A stretch of DNA of 64,000 bases. It comes from Sarcomyxa edulis. Taxonomy: Eukaryota; Basidiomycota; Agaricomycetes; Agaricales; Mycenaceae. The notes under the pieces were generated by a model, which saw nothing but the letters and a program-made list of their open reading frames with translations, was not told the DNA's origin and searched no databases. The stretch lies in contig QUOL01000011.1 in the NCBI GenBank assembly GCA_009761415.1, positions 1-64,000 of the forward strand, in the 5' to 3' direction. This document shows positions 45,005-56,005 of this stretch, piece by piece (the stretch's first letter is position 1; each line of letters begins with the position of its first letter). The translations under genes were made by a program, and so were the position numbers.

Positions 45005-45583
45005 GTTCACCTACAAACTCGGAACCTGGAAGTCGCCCGTTTCTGTTTCAGAGTATCTGCTGAACTTATGTCTTAGCTATTCCGCTCATATCGATAGTAG
45101 AATATTCCTAGGTTATCGCAGTGCTCGAGCAGTAGAAGAGTGGCTGAGAGAAGCCACTTAGCTCAGCAAAAATCTGGATGTTCATTTTCAAGTTCTTCTG
45201 TCCTCAAATATTACTACGGACCAACACATGGTTCTCCGGGCACAGCAATTAAATCTTGAAAGACTTCGGATGGCTATTGCGGCAGGAATAGAAATGGTTT
45301 GTCATACAATAGCCATGTGGCTCCAATTGTCTTCCAATTTATTGCTGCTGATCAAAGAGGTAAAGTGCTGACCGGCTTGAAATTGAGATCTAATAATTTG
45401 ACTGTGAATAAAACTCGGCCATTGATTCGATTCCGTCTGACTTCAAGAATGGAAATTTAACCCTGGAGGACTGTAGACGTCTCACACCAACACGGTATTT
45501 CAATGATACACTTGTGGACCACTTTATTGCCACAACACCTCAAAACTCAAATGTTCTGTTATATTGACTCTCTATTCTACGTA
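45005..45583. other. No resolved gene
   Basis: Stop-rich on all frames apart from short stretches; nothing recognisable. Confidence 0.35.
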
Positions 45584-45790
45584 CTACGCCTTAAGCCTGC
45601 CTGGAAAGAAAAACAAGTCACCCATATCAACTGGGAAAATCTCTGAAGGTGGGATAGTCTCAAGGTACATTTTTGATGTATAAATTTGGTATTGACCTTT
45701 AGATATCTTGTCATACAGAGACTCTCTGTCTCTAAAATGCAAGCCATCCAAAGGATCATCATGCCTGTCAACCTGCCGGATGAAAATCAT
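45584..45790 (-). pseudogene. Coding remnant, about 68 codons
   Basis: A minus-strand frame with strongly protein-like sequence (RQVDRHDDPLDGLHFRDRE, KMYLETIPPSEIFPVDMGD) ends at a normal stop, but no upstream exon with matching phase was found and flanking DNA is degenerate. It is probably a fragment of a host gene or of a transposon. No family recognised. Confidence 0.4.
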
Positions 45791-47814
45791 TGAGTACTTG
45801 TATATGCTGACCTGGTCAACACGAAGATTGAAATCCTAGACAGTTGGGCCAAAACGTATGAAGCAGGTGTTAAACGACCCAATTCTACTGGAACATTATT
45901 AACAAAAGTGCTCCTCCTTTGCTAATCAATGATAACTTGAAAAGGCAATCTAACATTTTTCGTCTATTTCTTAGACTATGCAAGAATTTTTACGGAATAT
46001 GCAGGCTTGCTACGATTTCAAATGGATGGAAGATCCAAATAACTTTGCTGTACTACCTCACGTCAAAGTATGTTTGCTTGTATTCTACAGATAACCACAC
46101 TGACATTTTTTCCAGATGCCATTTCAGAATAACACCTTTGATTGTTGGGGTTTTCACAGTTATTTTTGCTCGACATCTATGCAAAGCATCAAGTATCAAC
46201 CACTCTAGCATACCACATGAATGGATCATCCGAGAGAAGGAGATCAACATGGATGTGTTCAGACTAAAGTTGATTGTAGAACTGGTTACATTTTAGCTTA
46301 GAAAATTGACAATACAATATGATCATACTTGAACCAACATGCCAAATTTAAAGCGTAACTACAGCAACAAGTTGTCATGATTTCCATACCAAACTAATTG
46401 CAACATATGGAATTGGGCATATTCTGGTGTTGGCAAACAAAAAGCCAAGCATATGGATAGAAATAAAATGACTTGTTGGAGACTCGAACCTCGAGCTTGA
46501 AATTGTAAATTTCTTAAAAAAAAAAAAAAAAAAACATAATGTGTTACCGCTGCACTACGGCACTATACAATAGATGGCTAACAACATATACCCAATACTA
46601 TAGTTTCTATTTAATACTACCTATCTATCATCGTAGAAATGTGTATGTAAATCAAACAAAAAGTCTATGAAGAAAGAAAACTTGTTGAGCAAACTAACTA
46701 CTGATATGGTACACAAAAATAGCTTTTCCAATAAATTTTCCACTAAAAAAAGCAGGACTCGTGTATGCCATGCTTGCAATGGCCCGCTTCCGCAAGTTAC
46801 TATGCTCCCTCACCGCTTATTCATTGCTGAGTAAGGGCTGAGTCAGACTTTCAAAGTGAATTACCAATCACTCTTTCCTTCCAGTATAAATAGGGCTCAT
46901 CTTTGTATCTTAAAAGGCATCTTACCCAATTTTGAAAGATATTCTCTAACACTTCTGACCAACTAAGCCTCTACATAGAACTATTCTCAGAACAGTAAAC
47001 AAGCACTGTCTAAGTAGTTTCTATCATAGCAATACATTCTCCACAGATAACAACGGTTATCTCAAGCATAACAATCTACGTGACAAGACATTTTCTAGCT
47101 TATGTGCAAGCACTGAGGGGTAACATGACATCCCATTTCAATAAGCATTCAGCAGCCAATTTGAAGCCTTTACTTGCATCCGAGCAAGCACTATTACCTC
47201 CGTGGTAGACTCCGCCGTCAAATTCCCAAGTATTACTCTAGCTCACGTGAGAGCACCGCCGCCAGCCGAAATCTTATCAGAACAGTCTGATACAGCAAGT
47301 TACCCGTACCTCCAGCCCTCTCCAGATTGATATTCACTTTCTCTCCAAAGATAGTAAACGTAGTTCGAGACCAATCTCCCTACAATTACAAATTAGCCTG
47401 AATGAGGTCACTTCTGGCTGCGTTTATATCTAACACATATATACGCTGACAGCGCTGTTACGCGATTGTGCATCAGTAAAACGGACCGAGCCTTATGACG
47501 GCTCGTTTTTTGTCGTGACATCCGAAATCCCTCATAAAGGTCAAAAACTTTTTGACGATCTCATGAGCCGCTCATGGAGAGATATTTTTTTTCAGATATG
47601 CTCATGAGGGCCCACGAGGTTTTTGAGCCTTAAGAGGCTATTTCAGCTTCGTGAGGGTTTGTGGGCCTGTTGAGGCTCATTAGGCAGAGGGGACCAGTGA
47701 TACTTATGATTCACAGTAGCTTATAGAACTCGAATGTAGACCGTGAAAAAAATATGATATTGCACATAACCTCCTCTTGGAGTCTACAGGATTGATACAC
47801 AGGGATATTATGGG
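45791..47814. other. AT-rich region with a tRNA-like remnant
   Basis: Open frames near 45,919-46,296 carry no motif. Poly(A) of about 19 nt lies at 46,516-46,534 inside a tRNA-like sequence (separate entry). From 46,900 to 47,800 no gene or clear repeat boundary was found. Confidence 0.35.
46480..46570 (-). other. tRNA-like pseudogene split by poly(T)
   Basis: On the minus strand GTGCCGTAGTGCAGCGGTAAC resembles the 5' part of a tRNA with an A box, and GAGGTTCGAGTCTCC is a near-perfect B box, but between them lies a run of about 19 T. The ends do not form an acceptor stem. It is most likely a tRNA-derived SINE with an expanded homopolymer, not a working tRNA. Confidence 0.45.
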
Positions 47815-48045
47815 GAACGTGTTGGGATTTGTGCTAAAGAACTCTGCCTATATTTCGCTTTCAGCCCCTTTACTTGTTTACTATTGTTTACTTCAGATGA
47901 CTTAGCCTTCCCTGGAGTCAGCTCACTGCTCTTTATCTTTGACAGTGAAGCTCGACTCCAGGTACGTCGTCTTACTCTACTTAATATATATATCTTTGAC
48001 AGTGAAGCTCGGCTCCAGTGCTCTCTGAAGTGTCTCCCTTCAATA
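47815..48045 (+). repeat. Repeat family T, copy 1
   Basis: Begins TGTTGGGATTTGTGCTAAAG and includes TGACTTAGCCTTCCCTGGAG and ATCTTTGACAGTGAAGCTCG, the last block being duplicated within this copy. A near-identical copy lies at 53,630-53,806 in direct orientation and a shorter inverted one at 52,258-52,337. All three share the same first bases, which marks a real element end. Class uncertain. Confidence 0.7.
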
Positions 48046-49513
48046 AAGTAGCTGGGCTACGAAAAGGATCACACACTAGACATATGGTAGAGACTGTGCT
48101 ACTCTAATGAGGAAAAGTCGGCTGGTCATAGGAGAGGTTAAGATTTCCATGTGAACAGGGGCTCGTTTGCGACATTGGTTCGCACCCAGTTCACACCCAC
48201 GTTCAACATTCACACTCTATATGCCGATATTCTGCATATACGCACCCATCTTTAACTCCTGATCAAGATCCCGGAAGATGAAGTTGTCAGCAATGGCAAC
48301 TTTGATGGTCGTCAGTTTTCCCAAATACGCGGCGCATTTGGCGTATTCTCGAGATCGATGGGTTCTGCCGACACGGAGGTACATTGGGCAAATATTGCAG
48401 ATGTAGTAAGGTGTAGATAGTGTCCTGGGTTGAGAACGGACGATGCATTGGAATTGGCAGTTGCAAAAGCAGAGAATGGGTTGCTGAGAGGGGCGGTAGG
48501 AGTCTGGCTGTCAATTTTGAAACGGCGAGTAGCACAGTTATACTTGTAGTTGTTAGTATCGTCGTCGAGTTTTGATTGAACAAGTCGGTGCTAACCAGCG
48601 TGGATTGCTGTTGGAGTTGTCCGACGGCTCGATAGGTGATACTCAAACTTGTTGGCCAATAAGTAAAGTGGTCCTAGCGGCTTGATCAGCATTGAGTGGG
48701 AGGTGGGAGAGGATCAATGGAGGCGTCGTGTGGTGTTCTCTGCCGTTGACAGTATTCCTTATCCCTGATGTCGAATATCCCGCTCCCGCTCTTTCAGATC
48801 TACCTCTACCTCTTGTTTTTGTTCCCACGCTTTCCCCTTCCGATCCCTGCGTCTTCGTTCAAACTCCATGTCAAAGTTCTCAAGGAACGTGGTAGGGTCT
48901 AATGCTCCAGAAAAGACCGAATTAGAGGCAAACTCGCCTGTGCTGGCAATTGTGTCCATACAGTCATCACCCGGTGACTGATACACCCCCACACAATGAT
49001 ACACAAGCTGGCTCCTGCCTCGACATCTGCACCTACTGCTCCAATTCTTTTTGTGTCCTGTTCATAAATGTATACATTCTTTCGAGACAGAAATTTTGAG
49101 TAGATTGAGTCCTCCAATATCTCTGCAAGGAGGGTGCAATAATGAGGACATGTGATTTTGTCGGCTGCCCAAAATTTGGAACTGATATATAGACCTCGAA
49201 CATGGGCCAAATTCCGAGTTTTCGAGACGGTCAACCATTGGCGCACCCCTAGCACTCATGTACAACAATTCTCATTCTTACTATCCCAGTATAATGCAGG
49301 AAAACCTCAAATATGCAAGTTTCGAGCAATGCACTGAGTGTCACATCTTTGATCGAGACACTGGCTTATCACAATTTCTATTTCATTGATGTCGATGTAT
49401 CCGTACCTGCTTCAATTTGTAGTCTATGTCGACGAGTTGTACTATCTACCTCTTTATTGACCCCCACCTCTCCTCCTTCCCCCTGGTCTCCTCATACACT
49501 CCAATCGTTCACC

Positions 49514-51723
49514 ATGGTTGGCCGTACAAAATCTGACAGCAAAAAGCGCCAAATTGCCCGAGAGACTCATGACGGTCTCATGTCTCGTGCAGTTCTGGCA
49601 TACCAAGCGGAGCTCGAGAAACCCTCCGGAATGCCACGTAAAGGCAGTCGGACCATATGTGCTGATTTCGAGACCCTCTACTTCAACGAGACCGGCAAGT
49701 CCATCAAACTCAGTCATGCGACTTTGGGGAGGCTCGCAGCAGGAGGATTGAGCCGTGCCAAAGCGAGTGAGGCAAGAGCGTGGCTCGAGGAAGGTGAGGT
49801 GAATGTCGTTATCGATTTTATCGTGGAAATGGGTAATCGGGGCTTTCCTCTCAGCCATCGGAGGCTCAAGGAGCATGTAGATGAAATCTGCCGTGCTCGT
49901 TTAGGGTCAGCCTTTCCCGAGGATGGCGTCGGGCATAACTGGACGCACCGATTTGCAGAGAAATACTCTGATCGCATTAAATTGTCCTGGGCTCGTCCCC
50001 TCGAGACGAAACGGGGACGCACTGTAAATCCGAACAACGATAAGGCATGGTGGGATTTGTTGAAAGAAACCCTCACCAAATACGATATCAAGGAGCATAA
50101 TACGTACGGAGTGGACGAGGTTGGATGTCAACCGTACGGTACGGAGTGTGAGCGTGTTTTTGGAGGACGTAAACCTGGTCCACAGTATCAGCAACGGACT
50201 GGCACTCGTGAAAACATTACTGTTCTCACAACAATTTGTGCGGATGGTACAGCCCCCGCCCCCGCCATGATTTTCAAGGGAAGTGCATACCAAATGAAAT
50301 GGGCTGGAAATAATCCTGCCAATGCTTCGTGAGTAATATTCACTTTTTCTGAGCTAATTAAAAACTAAAGACGATACCAGAATTGGGTATCAAAAAAAAG
50401 GGTGGACCGATGGAGAAATCGGAGTCGAGTGGATTAAACTCTTTGATAACGAGACCGCAAGCAAAGTGAATGGGGAATATCGGCTTCTGCTTGTCGATGG
50501 TCATAATTCACACTATACTCTGGGATTTCTCAACTATGCACGTACCCACAAGATTCTTGTTCTCTGCTATCCCGCACATGCCACCCATGTCTATCAGGGT
50601 CTCGATGTTGTCGTTTTCTCGGTCGTAAAGCGGATTCTTGCTGACGAACGAGACAAGTGGCTTCGAAAGGGGAAAGTTGTTGATAAGACAAACTTTCTGG
50701 AGATATATAGGAATGCTCACCTTCGAGCCCTTACCCCGGATGTCATCAAAGCTGCCTTTCGCAAGACAGGAATCTGGCCATTCAACCCAGCTGTAATCAC
50801 CGAGGATATGATGGCACCCAGCAAGGAGACTTCTGGTGAAGGTCATCTCCCTATCATACCTCCGACCCCCATCCGTGTCATCGCTGATCTGTTACGGAAG
50901 CTGTCAGTAGAGGATGACGTGGTGGAGGAAGATGAAAACAGTGATTTTGACGAACCGGTGACCCCTACTGCACCCCGAACAAATGTCCAAAAGGTCTATT
51001 CAACGACGCCATCAAAAAGCTTTCCCATACCCAACTTGCCTACATCACATCTGGCGTCCCTGCGACCTCATCCAATCCTGTCCCTCCCAACACCACTCAA
51101 CTACCTCCCTCTCAGAGTCTCCTCGATATCGAGCCTAAGACACCAATTGAGGCCCTACTCCAGGCCGAACTTCGAGAAGCTCGGAAGCAGATTCTCCAGC
51201 TCCAAGCTGCAAATATCCTAAACGAGTCATACTGCAATAAGCTTCGGTTCGAGCTGGCATATAAAGAAGAGAAGGAGAACGCACCAAAGCAGAAGGGAAA
51301 GCTGGTTGGAGATGGCCTGCCGAGACTGCTATCCGGGGATGATTTTTTCGAGAGAGTTGTCGAGTTTACAAAGTGGCAGAGGGAGGAAGCAGCCAAAAAA
51401 GCGGAGAAACAGCGAGAGAAGGAGAGTATCAAGGGTGCTGTAGAAGACTGGAAGAAGAGAGAGAAAGAGAGGAAGAAAGAGAACCAAGCCAGGAAGGACC
51501 GCTATCACGAGGCACTCGAAACCTGGGAAAAGGCCAAAGCAAAGTGGGTTTCCAGTGGTAAAAAGGGGAAATTTGGGGTTTCAAGACCGAAGCAGGAGGT
51601 ATTGAGCAACCAGAAGTCCAATCCAAAGCCCAAGGTAGGTGTAGATGCCGAAGAACTGGCAGAAATCGAGTTGAGCGAAGGTGAGGAGGATGCGGAAGAC
51701 GTCGAAGACGAAGATGACTAAGC
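49514..51723 (+). pseudogene. Pogo/Fot1-like DDE transposase with a one-base frameshift
   Basis: Exon 1 is 49514-50328; a 52-nt intron leads to exon 2 from 50381. The N terminus is a helix-turn-helix DNA-binding region; a CENP-B-type HTH (LSRAKASEARAWLEEGE, GFPLSHRRLKEHVDEI, GHNWTHRFAEKY) follows. The DDE catalytic core shows YGVDEVG, LLVDGHNSHYT and a PAHATHVYQGLDV block, the last aspartate region. Near 50,990-51,000 the frame shifts by one base. Beyond it another frame is open to a stop at 51721-51723 with a coiled-coil tail (LREARKQILQLQ, KKAEKQREKE) and an acidic end, the usual C terminus of this family. No intron explains the shift, so the copy is probably inactive unless the base is an error. 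Confidence 0.8.
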
Positions 51724-52257
51724 CGGTCACTTGCATTTCGCCGGGTGGAAGTCGCGTGTATCATTGGCCGGTGAATCCCGAAAAAGCACCTATGTCAACA
51801 AAATGGGTGCCCAGCAGTAAATACTCTCTCAATCTTTGCAAATTTAGTTTCATTATATACATTAGAAGCATATATATACAATGTAAAAAACCGATTTCAA
51901 GAATGTCCTCTGAATTTTTCTGGAGAGCTCAATTACAAAAGCACTGTATCATTCGACGGGTGATGACTGTATAGTTGTCAGGGTAGGCAGTGGTGTCGAA
52001 ATCAAAGTCGTAGAAGTCGCAGGGGTCGAAGGGGCCACTGTCACTGTGATAACCATGCGGAGTGAACATTGCGGGGTCCATAAGATCAAGGTCGAGCATA
52101 TGTTCTATTAGGAGAGAGATAGTGAGTATTGTTGAGCTAGATACTCTGTCCATACGTACTGGTTGTAAGTTCAGGAACAGACATGGAGCCGTGTCGAAGA
52201 TCAACCTCCGACACGTTGACGAGATTGTCGGACTAGCAGCCCTCGACTCCGTGACAT

Positions 52258-52337
52258 CGGAAGTAAACAATAGTAAACAAGTAAAGTGGCTGAAAGCGAA
52301 ATAAAGGCAGAGTTCTTTAGCACAAATCCCAACACAT
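52258..52337 (-). repeat. Repeat family T, inverted partial copy
   Basis: Eighty bases whose reverse complement begins TGTGTTGGGATTTGTGCTAAAG and matches 47,815 and 53,630 closely before diverging at CTTCCGATGTCACGG. Confidence 0.7.
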
Positions 52338-52850
52338 AGACTGGGTCCATACCAACATCTACATCGCATTTTTTGCCTTTGTACCGTGCACGCAAAAGAA
52401 AACATTTGGACCGCCGTTGTGTCTGAGAATGTCCGGCATCTCATGCAAAGCCTTATATGCATGACGCACCATGACTGGGATGGTACACTGCAACAAATCA
52501 AACACAAAGGGGGGAAAATTGGCAAAGGTTGATTCCCACTGTTTCGAATGTAGCACTTACTGACAATAAGGTCTTAGATTGGGTGCAGGACAAGCTAAGT
52601 AGTCAATTCGCTTTTGAAGGGTTATGTTGGGAAAGAAGCCCCATCCCACGGGACATATGGATTGCAGGTGATGCCCACGCAACCTCGTAGAGAGTGTCCA
52701 CTCCGACATGAACCGTGAGGGAACTCGCTGTACTCTCCCTTGGTGGCCTCAAAAAAGGGCAGTTCTTCGACTCATTCATAATCCAGACATTGAAAATTTG
52801 ACTTGCTCTTGATTTCTTCGGTCTCTTTGTACTGACATTGGTTTAGGTAT

Positions 52851-53294
52851 TTGAGAATACAGGTGTACACCCCTCGTACAAAACGGGGCATGCATCCGAG
52901 CATGTGGCCAAAAGTCTCAAACATAAATGTATGTTGCAATCTTTTTTTGCATACTATGACATCTATTCTTTGTGCTATTCCAGTCAACTCTCAGTATAAC
53001 ACGTTCACGTCTGAAGATCAGCAGATTGAAAAGCATGAGCAAAAAATCAAGGTTGTTCACAATAAACTTGTCCAGGCCAAAAGACACCTCCAACTACCTC
53101 GTCAAACTCTTGATAGCATCGATCTGGCCAAGTTCCCGACTGTGTATACAAAACAAACAGCAGCAGCAGAGAAGGCTATGAAGGTACACGAAAAAGCGCA
53201 TAATAGCTATGATAAGACACTTCAGAGCCAGGTGAAGTATCTCCGACTTGGGTCTGGAAAGGATCAGATCTTGGAGCCTCATCTTGTAGGATAG
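52851..53294 (+). pseudogene. Coiled-coil-like coding remnant
   Basis: A frame of about 147 codons whose second half is clearly protein-like: SEDQQIEKHEQKIKVVHNK, QAKRHLQLPRQTL, AAAEKAMKVHEKAHNSYDK. A possible acceptor before VNSQYNTF (TATTCCAG) suggests the first half is intron. It lies just inside the right inverted repeat of the DNA transposon, so it may be a second element-encoded protein or captured host sequence. No family recognised. Confidence 0.35.
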
Positions 53295-53629
53295 TATATG
53301 TGTATAATAATATATTTGAATGTATCTAGTGGGCTACGTGCATGATATTAGCGTGAAGAGTCTGAATGTCGGGCGCAAACGGTGCAAACCACAGTCGCAA
53401 ACAAGCCCCTGTTTGAAAGGAAATCTTGACCTCTCTCCTATGCAGACACCGCACACTCTCACTCGCCTCTGTGGTCTTCCACCTCAACCATGGAAATCAG
53501 TTTTCTTTCCCTCAGCATGTGGAAACCGACGAACTCTCCCTCAATAGAGTTGCACAGGCTCATACCATATGTTTAGTGTGTAATCCTCTTCGTAACCCGG
53601 CAACTCTTCTACTCACACTTCCAAACATT

Positions 53630-53806
53630 TTGTGTTGGGATTTGTGCTAAAGAACTCTGCCTATATTTCGCTTTCAGCCACTTTACTTGTTTACTATTGT
53701 TTACTTCAGATGACTTAGCCTTCCCTGGAGTCAGCTCACTGCTCTTTATCTTTGACAGTGAAGCTCGACTTCAGTGCTCTCTGAAGTGTCTCCCTTCAAT
53801 ATCCGA
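53630..53806 (+). repeat. Repeat family T, copy 2
   Basis: Direct-orientation copy of 47,815-48,045, nearly identical through TTTGACAGTGAAGCTCGAC and GCTCTCTGAAGTGTCTCCC, ending near CTTCAAT where similarity stops in both copies. Confidence 0.7.
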
Positions 53807-56005
53807 GTGACTCGTCATTTCTCACTTTCAAGTCTATTTGTTGCCATCTCAAGATGACATATCCATGGGATCTCCATCTCAAAAGTGAGGCCCCCGAGTC
53901 CTCCACAACATGAGCGGAAAAAACAAAAGTCAATCAAAACATATCCTACCATGGCCAACAAATTGGACAGCCTCTTCGATCTACTTCAGAGCATGGGTTG
54001 TACCTTCAGAGAGCTGTTACATCATTTATTTGTGTGAACAAATGGTTGGAAAGATGGTTAAAAGTGCTCCTCACGACACACCTCATTGTACAGAGATACC
54101 TCAGTGGTGCTACAAATATAGTGTTTCTGGAGTTCTTGCACATACTCCTGATGGAAGGGACAAGAGACAATGCGAAAATGTGGTTGACAAATGTTCAATT
54201 CACGGATATCAAGCCCAAGGGGGACACATCCCAATAATCTTGCACCTGGGGTTGTTTTTTGTGTTTAGGGTCTTGATGAGCCACCCCTACCCCCTCCTTC
54301 CTAATGCGGTAATAGTTACTATATATGGAAGGACCCTCTCCAACTATAGCTCATACGATTTTGTCTATCCGACCATCCGTGCATCCAATATTTCCCTTGT
54401 GACGTGTTATAAGTATCCTTGTGTGATGCTATGAGACACCTGAGCCTTCAAGTTCTGACTCTGCAAAATCTTGAGGACTGTAATGCCTCACTCAATAATG
54501 CACCTAATTTTGCACCATCAGAGTTTGCAACTGGCTAGGTCAAACAAGAGGGCTTGCATGCAACTTGCATGTATCGAAGGATTGGTACCTACTTCAGTCT
54601 CGAGGTACTTATTTTGGAGATAAAATCTTTGTTCTTTGGTTCTCAGGGGAATGTTGATTGTACCACTGGCAGAAGCACAATTGACATGCAATATGGGTGG
54701 TGTACGGTGTTTCTACCAAGTTTCTGCATTATTTTCTCCCCTTCTCAATTGAAATATGAGGGTGAGAATTTGAGATTAGATTAGATTAGATAGTCACGTG
54801 TATCCCTTTTGGACCTTTGGCCTCTCAGGTGCGTTCACGGCATTTTTCTGGGGTTTCGAAGCTCCTTGGATATCTTTTGAGTGCTCTGAAGCTAAGACAT
54901 GGCTCAAACATATCCTCCAGAACATACATGTAAGTTCGTGTATAAGGCTCTCAGGCCCCCCCCCCCCCCCCCCCACCCCCGGTGCCGGCAATTTCCGATG
55001 CGTCGCCCTTGATCAAGCCTGTCACCTTATCTTTGTTTGCAGGTCAGATTGTCAGAAATCAAATTGACGAAGAGATGGCTAGCGCTGTCTTGTGTTCTAG
55101 TGGGCTTATGCCTCTGTTAGGAGTTAAATGGAGGCAGGAAAAGTGGTCTGGGCTGATATGGGAGCCTCATTAATCCCAACCGTACAAGTGATTATGCTTA
55201 AATATCAACCGCTCACCATCTTCTATCTCATGACAATGGCCTAAGTGTTGCCTGGCATCAAAACGGCAGAGGCATGGTTGACACGTAGATGTTGAGAGAA
55301 AAAACAAGAAAAAAACTTAGAAAAGCAACAACACTTGGTTGAGGTCGTCACGTGTCACAACGTGAAATTTGACTCGCGGGCAATTTGAATCAGACTCAAT
55401 GTTTGCGGCTGAATTTTGGAGACTACCTGGGTTCTGACTACGTCAAATCTGCCTTTTTTTTGACAGTAGTCAGATTGGATTCGAGCCTAATAAATGGGGG
55501 TGTACACAATTTTCAGGAGATTGTAAGCGTGGCTGTCCTATTTACACGTATTTACCTACGGCCTTTACCTCGCCCCGCCCCCGCGTCTCGTCTCTTTACC
55601 TTTTAATACACGCACGGTTCCATTTCTGTCCTTGTCCTGCTTCAGTGGAGACTACCCCGGTAGGCTCACACTTTTTTTTGAAATCACAACCCGTGTGTCG
55701 ACCTCTGGAAACTTTCCTTTTTCGAATCCGTCAAATTTCACATCCGGCGGGTTGAAATTGCTTCCACGTCAACCGACCCCGCATTCTCCCCGTGTTTGCT
55801 CCTTTTTCCCTCATCCTCGATCTTAACCGGTCAAACTTCCTGACGTTGTCGTACTTCGACAACCTCTGTACCTTGTTTCACGTTTGGCGTCGTTTTTTAC
55901 ACGCATATATTCGCCCAAGCACTGGCTCGACAACTTGCCTCATCTCGACGCTCGTTTTCAGTTCACTAAACCTCAATATCCCTTGCATCGTCCAGCCTCC
56001 CGTCT
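53807..56005. other. Spacer upstream of the Ty3/gypsy element, with a C19 homopolymer
   Basis: No supported gene. A run of 19 C at 54,956-54,974, followed by A and C5, is the longest homopolymer in the window. A GATTA microrepeat lies at 54,776-54,790. The last kilobase should contain the 5' LTR and primer-binding site of the gypsy element, but I could not delimit them without its 3' LTR, which is missing. Confidence 0.35.

Larger units (their letters stand above)
48135..53455. mobile_element. Candidate DNA transposon with about 120-bp terminal inverted repeats
   Basis: The segment 48,135-48,255 (starting CATAGGAGAGGTTAAGATTT, containing ACAGGGGCTCGTTTGCGAC) matches the reverse complement of 53,330-53,455 with moderate divergence over roughly 120 bases, and the similarity stops abruptly outside CATAGGAGAG on both sides. 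Between them sits the DDE transposase gene. A target duplication was not identified. The length of 5.3 kb is long for a pogo-like element, and another repeat (52.3 kb) is nested inside. Confidence 0.5.

Noticed and set aside
47815..53806. Repeat T copies as the two LTRs of one retrotransposon enclosing the DDE gene
   Set aside because: The enclosed gene is a DDE transposase, no reverse transcriptase is present, and an inverted third copy lies inside; the copies are better read as independent insertions.
55632..55826. Possible small gene just upstream of the gypsy ORF
   Set aside because: Pyrimidine-rich leader sequence with no motif; it lies where the retrotransposon 5' untranslated region is expected.
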